DNA from: Ustulina deusta
Taxonomy: Eukaryota; Ascomycota; Sordariomycetes; Xylariales; Xylariaceae
DNA: 64,000 nucleotides
Reading direction: 5' to 3'
Assembly: GCA_023159155.1 (NCBI GenBank)
Contig: JAJNNX010000025.1
Location: 186,001 to 250,000, forward strand
In this document: positions 38,301 to 49,461 of the stretch, in pieces
Position numbering within the stretch: the stretch's first letter is position 1
Layout of the letters: every line of letters starts with the position of its first letter
Translations under genes and position numbers: made by a program
Notes under the pieces: generated by a model
What the model saw: only the letters and a program-made list of their open reading frames with translations
Told to the model about the DNA's origin: nothing
Databases searched by the model: none

Positions 38301-39081
38301 TACATGGCAACTCTCCTCTTCAGCTCCAAGCACGATGTATCTAGCCAAATAGGTACTTGGTGGAGACACCCAGTAGGTCGGACCGGGAGGCCGGACAACG
38401 AACATCAACAAACTCAACCCCATGCATTTCGAGTTTAGACCCGGGACCCAAAACAACATAAGGTACCTATCCTCTACCTCTACCTCTGCACAGCAACCTT
38501 CTTCTTCCGCCCTCACAACATCTTGTTGTTCTTCCTGAGACCAAACTTCTGCACACATTTGCTTTCGTCGCCAGGATTGGAGAAGCCGCTTTCTGTCTCT
38601 CTTTTCTTCAGAGCGACCGCGCTGCTGCTGCATAGCTAGGTGCTATCCTGGAACGACCTAGCAGTTTCGTGGTACGTACCTCGAACCTACACTAGCGCTT
38701 GAGCCTCTAGGTGTCCCAAATTGGCACCTGTTTAAATTAGCTTACCATACAAGGTGCAAACTAACCCATTGACTGGCATTCAATAGGGACCTTTGCAGTG
38801 CACCCCTTCACATCCATTGATCATCTCCTCTCATCAATGAATCCTTAGGCGCAACAGTGCACGTCTCGGTGCTGAATATCACCATTGCAAGCCTGATCGT
38901 ATTGTTTCCAACTACCACCTTCAATCCTTCTCACCCCTTCCCTCGGCCGGCTGTGGACCGTCTATCCTTTCTTTCTCCTCTCGCCCTCCCTCTCTACCTC
39001 CGCCAGTCGCGCGTCTCGCAGCACAGCCTCTCAAGCATTGGTATCTTGCATCAGAGCAGCTGAATCTCAGACGAGTTGAAC
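32359..39081. other. 6.7-kb gene-free stretch between the Zn2Cys6 and cyclin genes
   Basis: This is the shared upstream DNA of two divergent genes. No open frame above about 215 codons exists, and none resembles a protein family. It carries a CA-type dinucleotide run at about 33508-33527, many TACCTA/TAGGTA words (33750-33840, 34388-34420, 36070-36215, 37735-37765, 38155-38180), an AT-richer patch at about 37400-37560, and a pyrimidine-rich leader before the cyclin ATG (38930-39000). Confidence 0.45.
33508..33527 (+). repeat. (CA)n dinucleotide microsatellite
   Basis: An imperfect ACACAC run interrupted by one CG, within otherwise unremarkable intergenic DNA. Confidence 0.75.
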
Positions 39082-41621
39082 ATGGACCCTCGAGTAAGTG
39101 TGAGAATTCTTTAGTTCCTCCCGGCACTGTTGTCCATTTATGCCGTACTCAATAGCCTTCGAGCTATTTTGACGCGACCTGCATTCCATTCCACCAGACC
39201 CTTGAAAACCCAGCGCGAACATCAAGCCTCTGTCCGCGCCAGCTTACCTATAGATTCACATGTCGGGACATATATTCCGGCTTCTCGTTGACCTTGCGCC
39301 ATTGGGCAATCACTGACCTCGCATTGTTCCGCAGCAGCCCTACCAACCTAATCGTCATCTCTCCGGCCTGGGAAACGAAACCCATGCCCGTCCTGCCGGA
39401 AAAACACTCCATCAACGTCACAAGTCCACAGGGAACCTCCTGAACATGCCCGCGACCAGCAATTTCAATGTTGCGGCGAAGCGCACAGCTCTGGTGGATC
39501 GAAATGCAGTGTCCAGAGACGCGAGCGACGCGCCACATGCCAGCAAACCCGGAACCACACATAACTACAACACCACATCCACAATGATCGCCTCCAAGGC
39601 TCAGGAGAATCGGATGCAGACCATCCCCAAGCCCAAGGACGCGCTCAATGGGGCTTTCTTTCTGCCAGCACAGCGCCCGCGAAAAGCTGTTGCCCCTTCC
39701 GCCTCGATGAGCCAACTTAGAGCTGTCGCTAATGATACCCACATCCCACGCAGAGCTCCCAGCAAGCTAAGTTTTGTGTACAAAGACCCACAGAAGGAAG
39801 AATCCCAGCCTGTACCTGCAGAGCCTGCTGAAGCCGTACCTGAAGATTGGCCAGTTGCCCGAGCTTCTAAGGTGCGGCCTTCCGTTCCAACCTCAAATAT
39901 CAAGCCGCAACCACCGGTTGATCCAACTTCCTCGGAGCAACAAAGTTCGCAACCTGAACACAGCAAACGCCGAGATGAACAACAGCCTTCTCACTCTTTC
40001 AACCACGACAAGGCTCAACTTCAGAAGCTGACCTACTCTTCTACAAATCTCCCGCTCCTAATTCCTCTTGCCGACGCACCGCCTCGCAATTCCCCTCGCA
40101 CTGATGACGACGCCACCGAACCTCTTTTTGTAGATGCTGTTGAGGGCCCCACCCAGGAACAGTCTGAATTTCCGACGAATGAGCCGGCCCAGTTTATAGA
40201 TGCCCCTCAACCACACCAACTAGCCGTCTGTTCTCTTCTGGGGCCACATGGTCCCGAGCTCATCAACTCAACCCAAACATCTGGTGCCCGAGTTGAGGCC
40301 AATTTAATCAACTACAACGGCGATCCTTACCCTCCATCTTCTGTTAACGATCGGGCCTATCCGACCTATCTATCCGATTGTGACGACGAGGACGACCACT
40401 GCTACGACGATAAAGGCTATACCACCGCTCATTCGTACCGATCCCACGGCGATAATACCACTGGTGGTGTGACGACCGTCATGTTTCCTCCGAAAATAAC
40501 AAAGAAGGGCCAGGCGGAGATCGAGATCGCTAAGCAGATCGTTGAAAGCAAACGAACTGCTGAGGAAATTCAAGAGGATGCCTGGGATATCAGCATGGTT
40601 GCTGAATACGGTGATGATATTTTTCGCTACATGAAGGAGCAAGAGGTGAGATCAGAGACACGCTAAAATACATGGACTATTTACTAATATGTCCTAACTA
40701 GATGACCCTTCTACCTAATCCTCACTACATGGATGATCAGGGCGAAATTCAATGGTCGATGCGCTCTGTTTTGATGGACTGGGTTGTTCAGGTCCACGCT
40801 CGCTTTGGACTTCTCCCCGAGACGTTGTTCCTGACCGTCAACTATATCGATCGGTTCCTCTCTCATAAGGTCGTGTCACTAGCGAAGCTTCAGCTTGTAG
40901 GTGCTACAGCTATCTTCATTGCGGCCAAGTACGAAGAGATCAACTGTCCCTCGGTGCAGGAGATTGTCTATATGGTAGATGGCGGCTATACCGTGGAGGA
41001 GATCCTTAAAGCCGAGCGCTTCATGTTGAGTATGCTCGATTTTGAACTTGGTTGGCCAGGCCCAATGAGTTTCTTGCGGCGTATCAGCAAAGCCGACGAT
41101 TACGATCTGGAGACTCGCACTCTAGCCAAGTATTTCCTCGAGGTTGTGATCATGGACGAGCGATTTGTGGCAAGCCCACCCAGTTATATTGCTGCTGGTG
41201 CCCACTGTCTCTCACGCCTTGTATTACACAAGGGTGAATGGGTAGGTCTCGATGTGTACGAACATGCGTTTCTTATGCTAACTTATGATATTAGGCTCCT
41301 GCTCATGTTCATTACTCCGGCTACACGTATCAACAGCTGAAGCCTCTGGTAGCCATGCTCCTAGACTGTTGTCGGCACGCTCGTAAACACCATAGCGCTG
41401 TCTTTGAGAAGTATTCCGACAAACGATATAGACATGCATCTACCTACGTCGAAGACGAAATCATGAGAGGCTACACCCTTCCTTTTGAACAGCGTGTCTC
41501 AATGCCACTCGCCGTTGAGTTCTTCAGTGGTGAATCCACTCGCGCCTCCTATGCCGGCTCCCATGCTGATTCCTACGCCGGGCCCCACGCTCTAAAGATG
41601 CCCATCTCAACACACGGCTAA
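39082..41621 (+). CDS. B-type mitotic cyclin
   Basis: The regulatory subunit of the cell-cycle kinase Cdk1. I read four exons: 39082-39093, 39335-40645, 40702-41241 and 41295-41621 (introns 241, 56 and 53 bp), giving 729 residues. The first exon is only four codons (MDPR). It joins QPYQPNRHLSGLGNETHARP in phase, and exon 2 runs through HKSTGNLLNMPATSNFNVAA. A destruction-box-like RTALVDRN lies at residues of about 54-61, one residue shorter than the usual RxxLxxxxN. The cyclin N-box has YMDDQGEIQWSMRSVLMDW, VHARFGLLPETLFLTVNYID and KYEEINCPSVQEIVYMVDGG. The C-box continues GPMSFLRRISKADDYDLETR and ends near HSAVFEKYSDKRYRHAS. The roughly 390-residue N-terminal region before the cyclin box is long for cyclin B and mostly disordered. 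Which B-cyclin subclass it is stays open. Confidence 0.92.
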
Positions 41622-44444
41622 ACAATTACACTCACTCGATTTAGTGCTCTCTAGCTGGGCCTGCATCTTACTCTCCCTATCCAACGCTGCTCCGAGAAAA
41701 TGGAGGACGAGCTTAGAGACTGGTTCTTCATGGCAGACCACACAACTGGCCACGAAGTGTTCTAATGATAACTGAAGTTCCCAGTAGCACTAGCGATTAT
41801 AGCTTGTGCATCTCCTCTCCACTAATATCCTCAATATCCCTAATTTGGCATCTGTATGCCAGTTGATGAGGCGTTACGATAATCACGAATTACATGACCC
41901 TAATTTCCCTTTTCGTGCGATACCTTTCCCCAAAGGTCGAGCATTCATTCCCCAGGCGTTCCGGAAAATCTTGCGGTAGAGGTAATACTGGCATTACAGG
42001 TGATTCAGGCAAGGAGCAAGGCGTTCGGCGATGGACGGGTGGTACAGCTTGGTGCGGAACTGTATGTAGCGATCAGCATTTCCACGTCTGGCGTGCTACA
42101 GGGATATAGATTCTTGAAATTCATCAAGCCACTACTAACCCGCCATGCAAGAGACATAACTCATGCTTTTGTCTGTGTATATAATTTGGGGGGAAAGAAG
42201 CCAACTGTGTGGTTCCTGTTTTGTGTGTTCCAGCATTTGAAGCCAGACAAATTCAGCCCGAACATAGCGCTTTAGACAAAAGCTTCTTCATTCCTCTAAC
42301 ATTGTTGTCTCTTTCCTTATTCCTGCATGTGACATTTTGTGATTATGATTGCTGGGAGTATAGGTACTTGGTGGTTTGCTCCATCTTTGTATTACCGTAG
42401 TAGTTGTGACAATAATGAATGGGTGAATCCGCCTCGTCCATCTGTCGAAGTCACGTGGGTGACTTCCTTAAAGGCTCCCCTCTGAGACTAATAATCACAA
42501 TTACATCATCACAGATACTCACCTACCTAGGTACAAAAAGCAGGGTTTTCACTCTTTAGAGACCATATTTTGTCGAATACGCGTCCTTGGACTTTCCTTG
42601 GTGTTCATGTCGTGGCTAAACACGGGTTGGGATGTCTGTTATGCAACAAGAATAAGGACAACTACTATCTGTAAGATGAACAAAAGTTAACGCCCGGAAG
42701 AAAGAAAACGGTGAACATTGCGACTATCGAGATGACGCATCTATCCCATAGCCTATCTACCTCGATATCCTGTTGGGGTAGTTGTACACAGCATCGGTAA
42801 TGTTATCAAGTTCCCTCTTCCTAGTTTTGTTCGTCTCTATGATTATTAGTGAATGTGGTGCTGATAAATAGTTGATAGAATAAAGGATCAAGCTTGGTAA
42901 CTAGCGCTTCTATCTGTATCATGTTTCTTTCCCTATTCAGCGACAAAACTCATTATACCCACCACTAGAGAAAACCACGCAGTATATAAGCCGCGTTGTG
43001 GCTGTCAAGTCAGGTGGAACTCGTATGATTGAGTGGTGTGACGGCAAGAATTGGCGGCTATTATCCTCTCCTACCCCGAAGACCACTGGGGTAGGTAACA
43101 TCTGCCGGAAACAACCGGTCCCTAACTTGCGCTGGGAGTGTGGAGAGGACTTTCTTTATATCCGAGGGATATCACATTCACGCCGAAAATGAATCCCTTC
43201 AGCATTCGACATTTTCTATCCAAGACCTAGGAGAAGTCCAGCTCACTGGACAAAGACGGTTTGCGCCATCGTTGACGCCCTTCTGGCTGTTGCTCCTACA
43301 CAAAACAAGTGTGTCGCCGCATGTCATTATGGCGTCCCTCAGGATGACTGCCCATACGGAGACCACAGTGTTCTCGCCCCCCTTGGCCCCTCTTAGTGAC
43401 AGCGGGCACTATCTACCTCCATAACGAAGTGGAGTTGTCCACGGCTTGTCTCAGCTCCTTCACCACCAACAACGCTTGCATTCCAACCGATTCTAGTCTC
43501 TTCACGGAACACTGAATACAGTGAACTGGTCTCCAGTCCATGAAATGTCCTGAATTTAGGGACAGCGGAATTTTGGGGAGTGAGCGAGAGATTGATTGCC
43601 CCGCACGTGAACTCAATTTACAGGGCGCTATGTCCTCTCCATGGGGCAGAGCGTGGAGCCGGTGTCCCCGGATGATCTCTCCACAGACCCGATAGGGCTT
43701 AGCGGCTAGCTAATCTCCTTTCCACCGGCGTTCTCTCGTTTATCGTGTATCGGTGGGCTTATCGCTCTGGCCGGATTAACGTAGTTCCTTTGAAGGCCGC
43801 CATGCCATTATCGATAGCTGATGGGTCCAGCTGCAAACCGGCGTTCCTGATTGGATGCACCACCATGCCCTGCCTGCCTCAGCAGCAATAGCGCACGCTA
43901 CCATCCTAGTGCAAGGTGGAAATTTCGGGTGACAGGAACTTCAAGAATTTGGAAGTCTGACTAGGTCTCGCTCAGTGGCATCACCAAGCTTCTGCGAAAT
44001 CCCTCATCATCACCGTCACCGCCACCGGGACCCATAGACGCCCTCTTCTCTTCTATATCTTTAATTCCCCGTCACCATTTCCCTCCAGTCTTTCTCGGGC
44101 TTGGATTCCGAGGCTCTCCGAGTTGAAGTCTGCCGTTGTTGAAGCTTGCGCGCTCTAGAGACAATCCGGACTAGACAGGTAGTCCAGCACGAGCACCCAC
44201 TCCTGTTCTCGGAGCTCCACAAGGCACAAGCTCCTGGGTACTAAGTAGGTAGGTCTCAGCCATTGCGAGGGCTCTCCGCCGTTGCAATCGCCGGTTTTGT
44301 CATTTCTAGCCGTTGGTGCCCCGCGGAACGCTCGAACCAGGTGTCTAGTCCCTTTCCAGTCCGCCCTCACAGCACTCCCCTCCACACTCCCGTGGCGCGC
44401 AATCGTCGCGAATCCCGACTCCATTAGTGTCCAATTGCGCAACC
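41622..44444. other. Intergenic region between cyclin and AGC1
   Basis: About 2.8 kb without a supportable gene. One TCACCTACCTAGGTAC palindrome-like word lies at about 42519 and an AAGTAGGTAGGTCT at about 44243. A pyrimidine-rich promoter-like stretch (43990-44100) precedes AGC1. Small open frames do not resemble proteins. Confidence 0.5.
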
Positions 44445-46701
44445 ATGGCGACGCCCCCGACGGTAAAGGAGGCCGTCAAGAGCAGCCTTCTAGGCTCCGA
44501 GGAGCCGGCTCACCTGTCTGCTTCCTATCGTGCTACGTTCCTCAGCAGCGCAAAGAAGGATGAGAAAACCGGTGAGCTCGTCATGGGCCCTGAGGAATTC
44601 ATTGCAGCCATTGCGCCTGCGGATGAAGACTACGTGAGTGTCTTTCGGCCACATCCATTGACGTGGGGTTGGCCCATTGCTAACAATGCACCTTTGATTT
44701 CCCGCAGTCGAAAATCCACCGCAGCCAGTATAGCATCCTGTTCCGCGTCGCCGACCGTTCTGGAAGTGGCCAGGTCACCTTGGGAGATTGGGCCGCCTTC
44801 TTGAATCTGCTGAACAAGTCCGATGCCGAATATGAGATTGCATTCCGTCTGTTCGACGTCGACCGCACTGGCACTGTCCAGTACGAAGACTTCCGAAGAC
44901 TGTACGAACTCAACAAGGGCGAAGGCAGCATTCCCTTCGACTGGGACTGCGAATGGGCCAAGCTGTACATTGGCGACAAGACGAAGCGACAAAACCTCTC
45001 GTACCCAGAGTTCTCACAGATGTTGCGCGGCCTTCAGGGAGAGCGTATTCGACAGGCATTCCAACGCTATGATAAGAACAAGGATGGTTACATCGAGCCT
45101 GAACAGTTCGCCAAGATCATCATTGAAACCGCCAAACACAAGCTATCGGACCATCTGCTCGAGAACCTGTCAACTCTCTGCAACATCTCAACGGGTAGCA
45201 AGATTTCCTACGCCAACGTTCGTGCTTTCCAGAACATGATTAAGGAAATGGATCTGGTTGAACTTATCATCCGCAAAGCAATCAGCCAGAGCTCTGATGG
45301 AAAGATTACGCGCAATGAATTCCTTAATGAGGCTGCCAAGATCACTCGATTCTCGCTCTTTACACCAATGGAAGCTGATATCCTGTTCCACTTTGCCAGT
45401 TTGGATGAACCCTCCGGTAGGCTCGGCCTACAAGACTTTGCGAAAGTTCTTGATCCCCAATGGGTTAGCCGTGGCATCTCGGATGAGTCGCAGAAACGGG
45501 CCAAGGCTCTCCTCCAGCAAAGCAAGTCGAGTCAGCAGTCGATTCTATTGCAAGTCGCTGGGTCTGCATACAGTTTCCTTCTTGGTAGTGTCGCTGGCGC
45601 TTTTGGTGCCTTTATGGTGTATCCTATTGACTTGGTCAAGACACGTATGCAGAATCAGCGTGGAGCTGACCCGGGACAGCGACTGTATAAAAATTCAATT
45701 GACTGTTTCAGAAAAGTGATAGCCAACGAGGGTTTCCGTGGTTTATACTCCGGCGTTCTACCCCAGCTCGTTGGTGTAGCTCCAGAGAAAGCTATCAAGC
45801 TTACTGTGAACGACATTGTCCGCGGCGCCTTGACCGATAAGAAGTCTGGACAGATTGCCCTCCAATACGAACTTCTAGCCGGTGGTACCGCCGGAGCGTG
45901 TCAAGTTGTAAGTTCATTCATCACACCACCAAAGCACTTGACTTGGATTTGAATCTTCTTCAATTGCTCATGCCCTTCTAGGTCTTCACCAATCCTCTGG
46001 AGATTGTGAAAATTCGACTCCAGGTTCAGGGTGAGATGGTTAAGACCACCGATGGAGCCCCGAAGCGCTCCGCGATGTGGATTGTAAGAAACTTGGGTCT
46101 CAAGGGCCTCTATAAGGGCGCCTCGGCTTGTCTTCTTCGCGATGTCCCATTCTCTGCCATATACTTCCCCACCTACAGCCATCTGAAGAAAGACTTATTT
46201 GGAGAGTCGCCGACCAAGAAGCTTGGCGTTTTGCAACTGCTCACCGCTGGTGCCATTGCTGGTATGCCTGCAGCATACTTGACAACACCATGCGACGTGA
46301 TCAAAACGCGTCTACAAGTCGAGGCCCGCAAGGGCGATACCAGTTACAATGGTCTACGCCATGCAGCCCAAACCATATTGAAAGAAGAAGGATTCAAGGC
46401 CTTCTTCAAGGGTGGCCCTGCACGTATCCTCCGATCTTCGCCCCAGTTCGGGTTTACCCTCGCCGCTTACGAAGTCCTCCAAAGCGTGCTGCCATTTCCC
46501 GGCAAGGCCAAGGAGCAACAAGTGCATACCGGCGTTGCTGAGGTGGTCTCAAGTCTGCGGGAAAAGGACGTCGCTTCGCCGCACGTTCGCAGCCGTAACG
46601 CTCTGAAGATCATTCTCGACATCGATGAGAGCTTCGGCCGCGTCCAGGTCGGAGATGAGAAGGCCTGGAAGGCGATACCACGACTCATGGGCGGCAAATA
46701 A
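44445..46701 (+). CDS. AGC1: Mitochondrial aspartate/glutamate carrier with EF-hands
   Basis: An inner-membrane carrier that exchanges aspartate for glutamate and feeds the malate-aspartate shuttle; aralar/citrin-type proteins are calcium-regulated. I read three exons: 44445-44633, 44708-45907 and 45982-46701 (introns 74 and 74 bp), giving 702 residues. The N-terminal half has EF-hand-like loops ([41 protein letters not shown]). The C-terminal half has three carrier repeats with the signature Px[DE]xx[KR]: [16 protein letters not shown] and PCDVIKTR, with partner motifs [20 protein letters not shown] and [14 protein letters not shown]. The long EF-hand extension marks the Ca-dependent type rather than the short carriers. 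The 3' end faces the next gene. Confidence 0.95.
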
Positions 46702-47537
46702 TGAGATTTTCTCCCCTCCCTTTACAATTTCCTCTGTCTTTATAGACCTAGTAGAGGGATAAAGACCTGCATAACACTGGCGTTTGAGATATGGCAAGCG
46801 GATTAAAAGGACTTGTGTGTTGGACTTCTGTTGTAGATTAGATGACACCGTCAGGATTTCACGATTTGGTTTGTTCATACCCCTCGGCTTGAGAATACGA
46901 TGGGTTCGATAAACCCCTCACAAATTGTTGGTTTTATTTTCAAATCGGCTCTTGCTATGGAAATTTGCTGCGATGGAGATAGACCCCCCACGCTTATTGG
47001 TCGCCAGTTGTGAGGTCCTCGCTCTAAAAGGCCTCTATGATTCAAAGAAGGGGATATGCAGTGAAAGTCATAATTCTCTGAAAGGTGGAAAAGTTGCCTA
47101 CATTTCACTGTCCATAGTGACTGCGCTAGTTAAAAAAAAGGCTACGATGTTATTCGTCACAACATCGTATGAAGACCAATACAAAAGTGGCCAACAGACC
47201 CTCATAACAATGAACTTGATAGGCTGCCCCATGTGTTCTAACGTATCAGATTCAAGAAAATCGTACAATGTGTAATCACGGGCTACATTGGTGAAGCATA
47301 TAATCAAAAGAGCTATATCCTATACTATCACCAATATGATCGAAGAAGAGCACGATGAAACTCGATCTATCGAGACACTTGTGTCTAGGTAAGCTGTTAT
47401 ATCCTACGCAATAGATAGAGCCTTAGTACAATCTTCATCATATCCATCACCACCTGAACAATCACGTACCCCAGACCCTCTTCCCCTCCCCTGGTGCGTT
47501 CCCCAAGCCACACATCCGATCGCGTCCAAGACAACAT
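46702..47537. other. Intergenic region between convergent AGC1 and the 2EXR-like gene
   Basis: AT-richer 3' sequence without recognisable genes or RNAs. Confidence 0.5.
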
Positions 47538-48542
47538 TCATACCCGGAAAGTGCCCTTCACAAACCCGTCCTCCCAAGGGAAGGGCGCGACGGAGTCGCC
47601 GACGCCGGCCATCATGGCGCGCTCGAGCCACCTCGCGTAGTCCTCGAAGCCGCTCGTGCTGCCGGTGACGCGGGCGGCGCGGACGCCGCGGATGCCCTCG
47701 AAGAGGCGCAGGACGTCGGGGCCGGCGCCGCGCCACTCGGCCTGCCAGGCCTCGATGACGAGCTCGCTCTTGCCCGAGAACTGGGCGGTGGCCTGGTCGC
47801 GGGCGAACTGGGGCTCGGCGTCGAGGCGCACGCGGACGCGGAAGCGCGTGACCAGCGACGCCAGCGACGGGCTGCGCACGGGCGCGTACGCCTTGCGCGG
47901 GTGGCTCGGGCTGAAGAAGGAGGGGAACACGGTCAGCAGCGACGTGTGCGCCAGGAACGTGTTGCTGCGGTACAGCACCGGCGTGCACTCGGCGTGCAGC
48001 TGCCGGCAGGCGCGCAGGATGCTCGGGTGCAGCGGGATGGGGGCCGTCTGGGGGGCGAAGAAGGGGGCGGGAGGGGAGGAGGAGGACGGGGTGGAAGAAG
48101 GGGGGGGAGGGAGGGGAGAGTGCGTTGGGAACGGCGCCGGCGTGGTGAGGAGATGCGTGTATATCTCGAGGCGGATCTCGAGCGGGAGGTTAAGAAGGGT
48201 GGGCCGATGGCGATGGGAGGATGGCGACTCTGGGGATGACATGTCGTCGTCGTCCTCGGCCAGGCTGGGGCCTACATCTTGCCCTGGAAAGCGAGACGTC
48301 GCGACGGCGTCTGGTGGTGGTTGGGATCCGGGGTTGCCGGCGGGTTGGGTCTCGGACGGTGTGGAGACCCCGGCCTGGGGACCACGGCCGGAATACGGCA
48401 TCTCGCCTGGCGACTCGATCCCGTGGGAGGTGTCCTGCTGCCCTGTCATCAGAGGTCCCGCGTTCCTTCGCTTTATTATACTGAATTGCGTGGAAGAGCG
48501 CCGGCTATGGGTTGATGGCGTCCTCGATCCGGCTCGTGGCAT
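47538..48542 (-). CDS. 2EXR/F-box-like domain protein, function unknown
   Basis: A single-exon protein of 334 residues from the ATG at 48542. Residues of about 115-135 carry LLNLPLEIRLEIYTHLL, and further on ILRACRQLHAECTPVLYRSN. This pair is characteristic of the 2EXR/F-box-like proteins common in ascomycetes, whose partners are mostly unknown. The N-terminus is disordered and Ser/Pro-rich. A Pro/Ser-rich insert (PLPPPPSSTPSSSSPPAP) separates the two motifs. The C-terminal half (SLASLVTRFRVRVRLD, VLRLFEGIRGVRAARV) is consistent with the family. The gene is markedly GC-rich, which creates long open frames on the opposite strand (47656-48591); I regard those as shadows. Confidence 0.75.
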   Translation of the reverse strand: MPRAGSRTPSTHSRRSSTQFSIIKRRNAGPLMTGQQDTSHGIESPGEMPYSGRGPQAGVSTPSETQPAGNPGSQPPPDAVATSRFPGQDVGPSLAEDDDDMSSPESPSSHRHRPTLLNLPLEIRLEIYTHLLTTPAPFPTHSPLPPPPSSTPSSSSPPAPFFAPQTAPIPLHPSILRACRQLHAECTPVLYRSNTFLAHTSLLTVFPSFFSPSHPRKAYAPVRSPSLASLVTRFRVRVRLDAEPQFARDQATAQFSGKSELVIEAWQAEWRGAGPDVLRLFEGIRGVRAARVTGSTSGFEDYARWLERAMMAGVGDSVAPFPWEDGFVKGTFRV

Positions 48543-48985
48543 GATTCTCTTATCGTATTACTGTATACAGCTGTTTGGGACCGCTAACTAGACCCATGTT
48601 CCATTGGTCCGACCCTCACTCAGTCTTCGACATCTCCAACTTTTGCTTATTAATCCTCGTTTCTTTGTTCTCTTGTTCTTTGATCTCTTCCCCAAACATC
48701 TTCTCTCTTTTCTTAAGGGAGTGGGAACTCGGAGTTCCATCGGCCATTTTACCGTCGTTTTGTTTTATGGCTTGCATGTGAAAGAATGCAGAGATTCGCT
48801 CGGTGCCGTTCAAAACGTTGAGTCCGCCAGAGGAGGAGAGGAAGAAGGGTGTGGCTGGATTGTAACCAGGATGAATAGGATTTGAAGCTATTCTCTTTTC
48901 GAATCAAAGTGGTGCGCCCCACCTCTCCTTCTTGGTAGTGGACAGACTCCCCCAGATTTTAGTACGCATCTTTAGCTTGATTGAT
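48543..48985. other. Intergenic, upstream of the 2EXR-like gene
   Basis: Thymine-rich promoter-like sequence (48640-48720). No gene is supported. Confidence 0.45.
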
Positions 48986-49011
48986 TACCGTAGTGGGAAA
49001 ATATGGGGGGA

Positions 49012-49082
49012 AAGAACCGTTGCCAGCAAAAGAAGCGTTGCCCATAAAAGAACCGTTGCTCATAAAAAGAACCGTTGCCTAC
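49012..49082 (+). repeat. Left arm: four AAGAACCGTTGCY units
   Basis: Units start at 49012, 49030, 49048 and 49067, with spacings of 18, 18 and 19 bp. The second has AAGAAGCGTTGC. Confidence 0.9.
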
Positions 49083-49378
49083 TATAATACTGAGCTTAGA
49101 TTGGCTAATATATTCTAGCATAGCGGAGTTGCTGATGTAATTGTAAACTGTAAATCTTAGTTAGCGTAGTTGTAATGTGTGTAGTTTGTAAGCTGTAGTT
49201 CTGTTTAAACTAAAATATAGTGATTGTTCTGCTATAATAATAGGTGTAGTTCGAATCCTAGGTTGCGTACGTTTTTTTTTTTTTTTGGGGGGGTAGGGCG
49301 AGGGGCGGGGTATGTTATGCCTTCTGATTGGCCGGCGTAATATTTCGAGCTGTTTGATTGGCTGGCTAGAAATATATG

Positions 49379-49447
49379 GGCAACGGTTCTTTTGCTAGCA
49401 ACGGTTCTTTTCTGAGCAACGCTTCTTTTGTAGGCAACGGTTCTCTC
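49379..49447 (-). repeat. Right arm: four inverted AAGAACCGTTGCY units
   Basis: Read on the minus strand from the outer end, the units are GAGAACCGTTGCC, AAGAAGCGTTGCT, AAGAACCGTTGCT and AAGAACCGTTGCC. They are in the same order, with the same variant in second place, as the left arm. Confidence 0.9.
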
Positions 49448-49461
49448 CCCATACAACGGTA

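Larger units (their letters stand above)
48986..49461. mobile_element. 472-bp MITE-like element with TA target-site duplication
   Basis: Inverted-repeat arms bound the element (48988-49459): 5' CCGTAGTGGG... and, at the other end, ...CCCCATACAACGG. TA dinucleotides flank both ends (48986-48987 and 49460-49461), as expected of Tc1/mariner-type insertion. Each arm of about 80-95 bp consists of four near-tandem 18-19-bp units with the core AAGAACCGTTGCY. In both arms the second unit from the outside has the variant AAGAAGCGTTGC, so the arms are true copies of one another. The interior is about 300 bp of AT-rich sequence with no open frame for a transposase, so the element would need an enzyme encoded elsewhere. 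Element boundaries and class are inference from one copy. Confidence 0.75.

Noticed and set aside
47404..47988. 194-codon minus-strand frame rich in Arg/Pro/Ala
   Set aside because: It overlaps the 2EXR-like gene in another frame, and its composition is that of a GC-rich out-of-frame reading.
47656..48591. 311-codon plus-strand open frame
   Set aside because: It is the antisense shadow of the GC-rich 2EXR-like gene. Its translation is Gly/Arg-rich with no family features, while the minus strand has recognisable motifs.
49249..49258. tRNA gene suggested by GTTCGAATCC
   Set aside because: No cloverleaf or acceptor stem can be drawn around it, and the A-box distance is too long for an ordinary tRNA. 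It is kept only as a possible Pol III box inside the element.
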